Below, in pieces: positions 61,201 through 64,000 of a stretch of DNA of 64,000 nucleotides. The translations under genes and the position numbers were made by a program. Positions within the stretch are counted from its first letter, which is position 1, and each line of letters starts with the position of its first letter. Source of the DNA: Anadara kagoshimensis (taxonomy: Eukaryota > Mollusca > Bivalvia > Arcoida > Arcidae); contig CM037868.1 in the NCBI GenBank assembly GCA_021292105.1, forward strand, positions 30,598,821-30,662,820, read 5' to 3'. The notes under the pieces were generated by a model. It was given only the letters and a program-made list of their open reading frames with translations, was not told where the DNA came from and searched no databases.

Positions 61201-63231
61201 ACAGCATTCCGAACACACCGTCGTTCCTGTTGATCTTGATATCCTTGAATTACTCATAGTTGTATCACAAATCTGCAATGTGGAAATATGATGTTTGCTA
61301 TGTCTAATAGATTTTATTTGAAGAAAACAACAATAATTATTATAACTCTGCGTTAATTTCAGCGATTTTCGCAATTATGCAGTACTAATAATTACTACAT
61401 ATTTAAATACATCGTCAAATGAGATCATATTGTACATGTAGAAGGCGATTTACGCTTATTAAAACACACATTAATTTGCGCCTAAATTTGAACTTGCTTA
61501 AACAAATACATTATTAACCAAGAGCATGGAACAAAAAATAAGATATCTGCAACTGGAATACATGTACTTAGTTAGCCAACAACAGTCGTCATCAAAAGAC
61601 CTCTTCCAAAGAAACCTACGACTTATGTTTCTAATTGTATGAAATGTCGAGTGTTTAATTTGGCGAATGAACCGTGAGTCATTAGATATGGTTTTCAAGT
61701 TCGAACCCACAACCTCCGACATACAAAGCGAACACCACCGAATTAACTTCTGTGGTGGTCAGTAAGGTAGTAAAGTATATTTTGTTAACTTACCACATTT
61801 GATTTACATCCACTGCGATACATCAACACTCCAATGGTATTTTCATATGCTTCAAGAAAACATCTCTGAAACAAACATGTTCAAATCACAATATAAAAAG
61901 CAAAAGTAAAAAATTCTTAAACAGGTACATTTAGTTAAACATATGGCCTTTTACCCAGGGAGCCATTTTCACATATTTTTAAGCGATATGAAGTCTGGGA
62001 TCATCAGTTTATTATTATGGACAAGATTACTTAGAATTATTGAAAAAAATTAAGTGAACGACTAGATTATAATCTCCAATTGGACAGGGAATTTTAGCTA
62101 CCAAGATTTTTGCTAAATCTGTCAAATTCTCTAACAAACGAAAGTACAGTTGGAAAACAATACTGGCCTGCAATGACTGAATTCTATTTTTTTTATAAGA
62201 TAAGGTAGATAATTATTAATTATTTAAATTATTTAAATTATTACTTACTTCATGTGATCCACATCGGGTTAATGTAGAACAGGTGTCCGGATAGACTTCA
62301 GCGTCACAACTATAACACAGGGGACCTTCCCCGCTAACTAACATAATAAAAAAATATTACCATAATGAAATATTATCAAAAATTAAATTTTAAAAGCTAA
62401 TTAGTGCTTTTGGTCATCCAATGAGAGATCTTAAGTTTGACATGTCGACTAAACGGACGGATTGCCGATTATCGGTTAAACTACCAATGCTTTTGACCAT
62501 ATACTAGTATCATATAGGGAGGGGCGTTGGTCGAGTGGTTAACATCAGTGTTACACTTCTATGAGCAACATTTCAGAAATGCTTCTTGGAAACAGGACAA
62601 CGAGGTTCGTGACCACTTTATTGTCAAACACAAACACACCGACTAAAATCACAATCCCAAAGATATACTTTTTTTCTGATTCAGACAATTGAATCACGCA
62701 AATATTATTATTAATTAATATTATTGAACAATTCTTTCACAACAAAGCAGTCCAAAACCATCTGCAGTCAAAAGCACCTGAATTATGACATCAGAATTTT
62801 GTGACTCCACTCTGAAGTATAAATTACATTCCTGAATTGTATTATTCAATCAAAATCAAACATACTCATCCATGTCCAAATCATACTTCAGAAGCAAAGT
62901 AAAAACTTTGTAAATGACAAGTTAAATTAAAAAAACAGTGAGACCGCATGCTCCGGAAAGGTAAGCAGCTAGCTACACCCGTCACGTGAGTAATATATCC
63001 AGGGCAATCATAGGCACAGAGGCATCAACAATAATATTCAAACTGAAAAGTTATATGATCATGTATATAAATTGTTGCGTTTTTTATATTTTGTATAAGG
63101 AGCAACTCATGTTTTACCTGATGTTTTTAAAGTAAGATGCATGGACAAAACATGTATAAAATGAACTTACCAATTCCAAACAGTACAGCACAGATAGCCA
63201 AAGCCAGAATGAGATTTCTTGATGAAGCCAT
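25844..63231 (-). CDS. Gene A: secreted multi-LU (Ly6/uPAR) mucin-like protein with C-terminal Ig domain, 25 exons
   Basis: Exons, high to low: 63231-63171, 62337-62249, 61865-61794, 61272-61161, 53761-53612, 52766-52681, 51893-51822, 51154-51037, 49444-49253, 48419-48343, 45828-45757, 45206-45089, 41918-41679, 40405-40320, 39835-39764, 39248-39134, 35523-35311, 33391-33309, 32126-32055, 31899-31800, 30606-30521, 29128-29057, 28359-28140, 27057-26954, 26008-25844. All borders are AG/GT, phases join without a break, and the total is 2847 bases (948 residues plus stop). Module order is signal peptide, LU1, linker, LU2, linker, LU3, linker, LU4, linker, LU5, LU6 with Thr tail, Ig. Module borders are phase 1, so modules can be duplicated or swapped. 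No transmembrane helix or GPI-like tail is seen, so secretion is expected. LU and Ig domains usually bind proteins and Thr-rich linkers are usually O-glycosylated, but the role here is unknown. The model comes from splice-site reading, without transcript support; a missed or alternative exon is possible. Confidence 0.85.
27247..27297 (-). ncRNA. Decayed hammerhead ribozyme copy
   Basis: The same stem I arms (AGCACTA and TAGTGCT), stem II sequence related to the 52.8-kb copy, GAAA and GTC are recognisable. The core CTGATGA has become CTAATGT, altering essential bases, and stem III has extra bases. Activity is not expected. It lies in the gene A intron above the Ig exons. Confidence 0.6.
27490..27665. 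repeat. Second copy of the ctataaaggccacc family
   Basis: tctgtaaaggtcaccgaaag, ttaatatacaggttcaaata and ctactgacctttataagccg match the copy in gene B intron 2. Located in the gene A intron before the Ig exons. Confidence 0.65.
28140..30606 (-). CDS. Gene A: LU domain 6 with Thr-rich tail (exons 30606-30521, 29128-29057, 28359-28140)
   Basis: Exon a encodes GPVCFDCSNIDHPDQC and ends LCENDE. Exon b, only 24 codons, opens ECFLQVRSDIHHK and ends YYSGCRKRS at a GTGAGT donor; it was found from the phase-0 slot and the GC motif. Exon c encodes ICQQHMYNG, then EYCCTSPLCNN, and runs on without a splice into about 40 residues dominated by Thr, ending in a run of 13 Thr. This LU has the canonical 10 cysteines and lacks the extra pair of LU1-5. 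The Thr run is coded mostly by alternating ACA/ACC and may vary in length between alleles. Confidence 0.84.
28463..28625 (-). mobile_element. SINE fragment (3' domain)
   Basis: gagttgagtaatggtgttta, cgtcccagtcaagaatattt, cagcagggttctttatcgtg and ccacgcctaccgtgg match the inverse 3' half of the 12.2-kb SINE. The tRNA-like head is missing. Confidence 0.7.
28793..28923 (+). pseudogene. Short unidentified coding-like fragment
   Basis: A plus-strand frame within the gene A intron between LU6 exons b and c reads KLDNIWQRRTLLVKLVQ and VDINPDPPASNELCDCCFRK, then stops. The CDCCFRKC cluster and lack of low-complexity sequence make it look protein-derived. It has no ATG in frame and I cannot assign it; it may be a transposon remnant. 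Confidence 0.2.
29491..29590. repeat. Left end of a pogo/Tigger-like element
   Basis: cagtcgaaactcgttatctc followed by gaacttttcgagag and ttcgacttatccgaagttcg is a typical end of Tc1/pogo-related DNA transposons. No matching right end is seen nearby, so a single end or a decayed copy. Confidence 0.45.
30640..30885. repeat. Dispersed repeat (tgccaagttttatcaaa ... ggacagacagggtgattc)
   Basis: aattgtctagaaccgcccca, catttgtgccaagttttatc, atggagcgggcacgatattg and ggacagacagggtgattc recur at 36950-37190 with about 80 percent similarity. It ends in a C run. No ORF. Confidence 0.65.
31175..31220 (+). ncRNA. Decayed hammerhead ribozyme copy, plus strand
   Basis: Stem I arms AGCACTA and TAGTGCT are 46 bases end to end, exactly as in the intact copy, with GTC before the second arm. 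The core is CTAATGA instead of CTGATGA and GAAA has become CAAA, so it should be inactive. The following TGTAAAA is shared with the intact copy, suggesting a common mobile parent. Confidence 0.58.
31800..33391 (-). CDS. Gene A: LU domain 5 (exons 33391-33309, 32126-32055, 31899-31800)
   Basis: Exon a encodes GPLCAKCYNIHDPHSC and ends RCQNDE. Exon b is QCMAMFYTDSSKQR to LGCMQTR. Exon c encodes ICNTFHQEYHGEDRC followed by QQCCGNGDACN and HGCPLVG. Twelve cysteines in the same arrangement as LU1-4, but the surrounding residues are quite different (IHDP instead of EVYP, no YENT motif). LU5 and LU6 therefore form a second subclass. Exon c joins directly to LU6 exon a; I found no Thr-rich exon between them. 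Confidence 0.85.
32333..32384. repeat. (CA)n microsatellite
   Basis: About 26 uninterrupted CA units, followed at 32465-32500 by a TTTA repeat. Other CA/GT runs are at 2275-2302, 7107-7138 and 13793-13828. Confidence 0.97.
32944..33265 (+). mobile_element. tRNA-derived SINE, second copy
   Basis: The same layout as the 12.2-kb copy: ggtaactcagctggtagg, cttgggttcgaacccatg, cccgtgtcacgacagg, gatataagtaaaaattttct and actaggacgtcaaatta. It sits in the gene A intron between LU5 exons a and b. Confidence 0.78.
33453..33599. repeat. 147-bp foldback
   Basis: taagaaataccattctattt and its inverse aaatagaacgttatttctta bracket arms of about 65 bases containing gaatgagagtcaggaatagc. The loop is about 13 bases. 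In the gene A intron just above LU5 exon a, on the upstream side. Confidence 0.82.
33873..34070. mobile_element. CAGTACAGACC-family MITE copy
   Basis: Left end cagtacagatctgtc; right end ttcgacaggtctgtattg followed by TA. More diverged than the 58.9-kb copy. In the gene A intron between linker 4 and LU5. Confidence 0.65.
34657..34738. repeat. Short foldback (gtcatataccattttttgaat family)
   Basis: cttaacaggactgtcatata and its inverse tatatgacaagacagttaag, arms running through ccattttttgaat with a loop of about 20 bases. Related foldbacks occur at 1889-1940 and about 41594-41660. Confidence 0.75.
35121..35282. repeat. 162-bp near-perfect foldback
   Basis: taaccattgaactgtctaga at the left matches the inverse of tctagaaagtttaatggtta at the right. 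The arms continue through gcgtttatagtgctataact and tgccgtgcaaagcaaac, leaving a short GC-rich loop (tcctaacgcgctggcgcg). A second, more diverged copy is at 52112-52253. MITE-like, no ORF. Confidence 0.85.
35311..35523 (-). CDS. Gene A: Thr/Ser-rich linker exon 4
   Basis: Phase 1-1 exon of 213 bases (71 residues) with runs such as TNTKTSTQVMT, TSVTTDNTMPTTAATTP and TNTLSTHTQGYTG. Threonine dominates and there is no cysteine. It links LU4 to LU5. A 162-bp near-perfect foldback (35121-35282) lies 30 bases beyond its donor, inside the following intron. Confidence 0.82.
36950..37190. repeat. Second copy of the acagacagggtaattc repeat
   Basis: ttgaactgtctagtgagagc, tatttgtgccaagtttgatc, tggagcgggcacgttattgg and gcagacagacagggtaattc correspond to the 30.6-kb copy. 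In the gene A intron between LU4 and linker 4. Confidence 0.65.
37451..37661. mobile_element. CAGTACAGACC-family MITE copy
   Basis: Left end cagtacagacctgtcgaagg preceded by TA; right end cgacaggtctgtac. The interior holds gctaagttaac and cgttagctcagtgttaaac as inverse arms. Confidence 0.7.
37720..38420. repeat. Tandem array, about 150-bp units, 4-5 copies
   Basis: Units share atgacgttatagg, cattgtgtacggtcgttccc, ggtgtaaatattgttgtaaag and ccaacaatagaaact. Divergence of about 10 percent and indels are visible. It lies in the gene A intron between LU4 and linker 4 and has no coding sense. Confidence 0.85.
39134..40405 (-). CDS. Gene A: LU domain 4 (exons 40405-40320, 39835-39764, 39248-39134)
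   Basis: Exon a encodes MCYSCTSEVYPNTC and ends QCGIHE; its donor is GTTTGC, weaker than the others in the gene. Exon b is LCYLEKYENTMG to GCKSKH. Exon c starts RCDRVQHHQNHY and then has CLECCHRSYCN and GCGFSG. Twelve cysteines. A tRNA-derived SINE copy in inverse orientation (39955-40205) sits in the intron between exons a and b. Confidence 0.87.
39955..40205 (-). mobile_element. tRNA-derived SINE, inverse copy
   Basis: The inverse 3' domain (ttccagtcaagaatacctca) starts at the left, and the inverse B box (ggggttcgaacccacg) and A box lie on the right. Related to the 12.2-kb family with internal shortening. It sits between LU4 exons a and b. Confidence 0.75.
41594..41660. repeat. Short foldback beside linker 3
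   Basis: gtcatgtactacttttgaat and its inverse catgaaaagtagtatatgac bracket a short AT loop. It starts about 20 bases after the donor of the linker 3 exon (41679). Confidence 0.65.
41679..41918 (-). CDS. Gene A: Thr/Ser-rich linker exon 3
   Basis: Phase 1-1 exon of 240 bases (80 residues) starting ATQIQNSNSSIRSTTTM and ending STATQQATTG. It is Thr/Ser/His rich and cysteine-free, and is the longest of the four separate linkers. It is the paralogue of linker 2. A small foldback (about 41594-41660) lies just downstream of the donor. Expected to be an extended O-glycosylated spacer. Confidence 0.82.
44880..44990 (-). mobile_element. SINE fragment, paired with a duplicate at 50820-50930
   Basis: ctgtttcacatatatcgata-cgtcaccagctataggtaaag is a partial SINE 3' domain. 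A nearly identical fragment at 50820-50930 sits at the same place relative to LU exon c, so it predates the LU2/LU3 duplication. Confidence 0.65.
45089..48419 (-). CDS. Gene A: LU domain 3 (exons 48419-48343, 45828-45757, 45206-45089)
   Basis: Exon a encodes GPACFICHAEVYPDTC and ends QQCGTHE; it is three codons shorter at its start than the LU2 equivalent. Exon b is LCYLEKYENTLG to GCKDKY. Exon c holds CVNIKRKRN, CAECCTGSYCN and GCGYKG. Twelve cysteines. The intron between exons a and b (about 2.5 kb) is larger than in LU2 and contains a foldback (46831-46975), a poly-A run and a coding-like remnant (47359-47725). Confidence 0.88.
46831..46975. repeat. 145-bp foldback
   Basis: taagaattgaattgcacttt and its inverse at the right end, with the arms continuing through ttacgttg, ggggtgtaacaacgt and aattatgacaaatt. 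In the LU3 intron between exons a and b; absent from the LU2 counterpart, so inserted after the duplication or lost from LU2. Confidence 0.82.
47359..47725 (+). pseudogene. Unidentified coding-like remnant in gene A intron
   Basis: A 72-codon frame from 47359 reads naturally (for example MDARLGILSPVVAVWANQEH and VNKRYGRILGW), then stops. The +1 frame continues with DYYWQTYDCYYHQDPVQNQP and HWHCIPQNIYPDPRLYIVLG to a TAA near 47718. Two adjoining frames with protein-like composition suggest one ORF broken by a frameshift, perhaps a transposon or retrocopy fragment. I do not recognise the family, and chance is possible. Confidence 0.3.
49253..49444 (-). CDS. Gene A: Thr/Ser-rich linker exon 2
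   Basis: Phase 1-1 exon of 192 bases (64 residues), beginning APHIQNSNISIRSTTSM and ending SKVSTATQQGTAG at a GTAATA donor. It is rich in Thr, Ser and His and has no cysteine. It is a close copy of linker 3: both share QNSN, IRSTT, HTTP, RTHQSSTFM and MLPSKVSTATQQ. Linker 3 carries an additional block of about 16 residues. The likely role is a glycosylated stalk between LU2 and LU3. Confidence 0.82.
50820..50930 (-). mobile_element. SINE fragment, duplicate of 44880-44990
   Basis: ttcagatatattgatacttc and accagctataggtaaagtgg correspond base for base, with few changes, to the fragment next to LU3 exon c. Confidence 0.65.
51037..52766 (-). CDS. Gene A: LU domain 2 (exons 52766-52681, 51893-51822, 51154-51037)
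   Basis: Exon a encodes VCFICHAEVYPDTC and ends at QQCGMHE. Exon b opens LCYLEKYENTLG and ends SGCKDKY. Exon c contains a basic stretch (KRKRNNKLRD) and then CAECCTGSHCN and GCGYKG. There are twelve cysteines. Exon b is identical in protein to exon b of LU3, and exon c differs from its LU3 partner at only three residues, so LU2 and LU3 are recent duplicates. The flanking introns are also similar (see findings). Confidence 0.88.
52112..52253. repeat. Foldback, second copy of the 35.1-kb family
   Basis: taaccattgaactgtataga, ggcgtttatagtgttttaac and the inverse cataaacgccatttctagac match the 35.1-kb foldback with about 15 percent change. It lies between LU2 exons a and b and has no counterpart in the LU3 intron. 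Confidence 0.75.
52822..52867 (-). ncRNA. Hammerhead ribozyme, type I, intact core
   Basis: Read on the minus strand from 52867: stem I arm AGCACTA, core CTGATGA, stem II GGAAT-loop-ATTCC, core GAAA, very short stem III (C-GGCC-G), the GTC cleavage triplet, and stem I return arm TAGTGCT, which pairs perfectly with the first arm. All invariant core bases are present. The predicted cut follows GTC, between 52829 and 52828. Hammerheads with such minimal stem III occur in metazoan retrozyme and Penelope-like elements. It lies in the gene A intron between linker 1 and LU2, just above LU2 exon a (52766), in the same direction as transcription. Confidence 0.8.
53612..53761 (-). CDS. Gene A: Thr/Ser-rich linker exon 1
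   Basis: A symmetrical phase 1-1 exon of 150 bases encoding about 50 residues rich in Ser and Thr (for example SMTTKDVTSSTKSTTEKLTT) with an Asn/His run in the middle and TSPPTG near the end. It has no cysteine. Composition indicates an unstructured, probably O-glycosylated spacer between LU1 and LU2. It shares little sequence with linkers 2 and 3, so it is either older or of independent origin. Confidence 0.8.
55500..56730. repeat. 51-bp tandem array, left arm of the 5.1-kb element
   Basis: About 13 units of type 1 (accaacataggtattctaac) are followed by about 9 of type 2 (gccaacatatgaattataac). The 51-base length keeps frames open on both strands (17-residue repeats such as NCWLNNIGPTLDQHRY), which are repeat artefacts. 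Confidence 0.92.
57506..57610. repeat. 105-bp foldback
   Basis: attggttagatgacataag and its inverse tgtcatctaaccaat, with inner arms aatcttcatgaataagaa / ttcttattcataaagattt. Inside the 5.1-kb TIR element. Confidence 0.75.
58132..58214. repeat. Compound (CT)n-(CA)n microsatellite
   Basis: About 35 bases of CT followed by about 48 of CA. A pure (CT)n run also lies at 57782-57824. Confidence 0.97.
58872..59086. mobile_element. Tc1/mariner-like MITE (CAGTACAGACC family), TA flanked
   Basis: CAGTACAGACCTGTCGAAAG at the left and its inverse GACAGGTCTGTACTG at the right, flanked by TA on both sides. Inverted similarity continues about 40 bases (gttaaac...gctaacga). It is nested inside the 5.1-kb element, so it is younger than that insertion. 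Confidence 0.75.
59825..60555. repeat. Tandem array, right arm of the 5.1-kb element
   Basis: Irregular units of mixed length built from ttggcccattgttggcattt, atggttggtacaacgatgg and cccgatgagcaagattacg. It is related to the left array by the core ttggccca/tgggccaa motif in inverse orientation. Confidence 0.9.
61161..62337 (-). CDS. Gene A: LU domain 1 (exons 62337-62249, 61865-61794, 61272-61161)
   Basis: Exon a carries the CxxC start (LCYSC), then the third and fourth cysteines around VYPDTC and RCGSHE. Exon b is exactly 24 codons, opens with RCFLE and ends at the GC motif (RSGCKSNV). Exon c carries C-x2-CC-x4-CN (CSECCSGSYCN) followed by GCGY. This is the LU/three-finger pattern, with one extra cysteine before CC and one after CN, giving 12 cysteines. 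The splice phases 1-0-0-1 recur in every LU unit of this gene. The domain is separated from linker 1 by the largest intron (about 7.4 kb), which holds the 5.1-kb TIR element. Confidence 0.88.
61625..61745 (-). mobile_element. SINE head fragment
   Basis: Inverse tRNA-like head: gttcgaacccacaacctccg and acatacaaagcgaacaccac. It resembles the head of the copy at 40135-40200. It is next to LU1 exon b. Confidence 0.55.
63171..63231 (-). CDS. Gene A exon 1: signal peptide
   Basis: The first ATG is at 63231. The 20 encoded residues are MASSRNLILALAICAVLFGI, a short polar start followed by a hydrophobic core, typical of a signal peptide. The exon ends in phase 1 at a GTAAGT donor. The next exon joins as G|TT and continues S-G-E-G-P before the first LU cysteine, so cleavage is expected near the exon border. 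Transcription should start above 63.23 kb; no clear TATA box or initiator was recognised there. Confidence 0.85.
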
Positions 63232-63459
63232 ATGTCCAATAATTCTAAATATAAGACAAGGAATTGTAGCTCAAAAAACTATATACCAGACAAAGACTAA
63301 AGCTATGAACAATAACGCTTTTCTAAACTCTTATGACTTTGGTATTGAAATTGACTTGTTGTTAGCCGGTCATATAGAATTTTGTTTATATGGGAATTTC
63401 TACAGCCGTTATTGTTGTTATTAATCGGAAGAAACTCTCTGACTTATTAGAGGAACAGG

Positions 63460-63716
63460 CCCCGGTTTCACAATCATTCCTTAGCTAAGATTTTCCTTAA
63501 CTTAAATCTTGCAAAATTTCAAATCTTTATAATTTTGTTAATTATCAAGATATTGAGAAATTTAAGGTGTCATTTTTAAGATCACTTCTAGGTTAAAACA
63601 TCTGCATTTAATTTTGACAAAAATATTCACCAGTAGTTCCAAAAAGAGATTACAAAGATTTGTTAAATTTAAGTTAAGGAAAATCTTAGCTAAGGAATGA
63701 TTGTGAAACCGGGGCC
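63460..63716. mobile_element. MITE, CCCAGTTTCACAATC family, copy 4
   Basis: The best-kept ends: ccccggtttcacaatcattc and its inverse gaatgattgtgaaaccgggg, extending inward through cttagctaag and ccttaacttaaat for about 45 bases. It lies 230 bases above the gene A start codon, so it could overlap the promoter. Confidence 0.78.
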
Positions 63717-63836
63717 AGGGGGGGGGGGTGGTTTGTGTTTGAAGTATGAAAATAAAGAAATCTTCAGCGTAAACATAATGTTATGCATGTAAATAGAAAA
63801 TAAAGGATATGCTAAAGCAAAAGAATATAAATAAAT

Positions 63837-63990
63837 ACTGAATAAATAAATAAATAAATAAATAAATAAAAATAAAATGCACATTAAATAAATAAATAAA
63901 TAAATAGAAAAACAAAAATAAATAAATGAATATAAATAAAAAATAGATTTAAAAACTTAATAAATAAATAAACAAATAAAAATGTAATAA
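63837..63990. repeat. AAAT-rich microsatellite
   Basis: Interrupted aaat/aaataaat repeats with a few aaac and aaag changes, close to the window end. Confidence 0.9.
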
Positions 63991-64000
63991 AAATACAAAA

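Overview
The window is eukaryotic, AT-rich and repeat-dense. Its small coding exons are separated by kilobase introns with GT-AG borders. Several dispersed repeats are ones I associate with bivalve molluscs, for example the element starting with the ggcccatgggcct motif and the long GTTGGGCCAAC arrays. I read it as genomic DNA of a marine bivalve or close relative; this is inference, because no species-specific gene is present.

Two multi-exon genes can be reconstructed, both on the minus strand and arranged head to tail. Most long open frames in the window are translations of tandem repeats or microsatellites. Gene A runs from 63231 down to 25844. It has 25 exons and 2847 coding bases, predicting 948 residues with every splice phase consistent. 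It encodes a signal peptide, six cysteine-rich Ly6/uPAR-type (LU, three-finger) domains each built from three exons, four Thr/Ser-rich mucin-like linker exons, a Thr-rich tail on the sixth domain, and one C-terminal immunoglobulin domain. No transmembrane segment is seen, so a secreted product is expected. Gene B runs from 22784 down to 11960. It has 4 exons and 786 coding bases, predicting 261 residues: a signal peptide, a PAN/Apple-like domain and an F-type lectin (FTP) domain. Both look like secreted, modular recognition or matrix proteins built by phase-1 exon shuffling. That they cooperate is not shown by the sequence.

Layout: 1-11.9 kb has no recognisable gene and holds a 96/97-bp satellite (2.75-6.33 kb), a tandem of tRNA-like units, a CACTA-type foldback element and a 37-bp-class tandem array. 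12-22.8 kb is gene B, whose first intron carries a 145-bp tandem array full of nuclear-receptor half-sites, a perfect 35-bp tandem repeat, a LINE 3' end and a TIR element. 23-25.8 kb is the intergenic gap with a 47-bp-class minisatellite. 25.8-63.2 kb is gene A, with introns loaded with SINE copies, MITEs, foldbacks, hammerhead-ribozyme-like sequences and a 5.1-kb element with terminal inverted repeats (55489-60575). 63.2-64 kb is upstream sequence with one more MITE and an AAAT-rich microsatellite.

The items most worth a second look are the LU-mucin-Ig gene with its recent internal duplication, one hammerhead-ribozyme sequence with an intact core plus decayed relatives, the 96/97-bp satellite whose copies differ mainly by one T, and the CACTA foldback.
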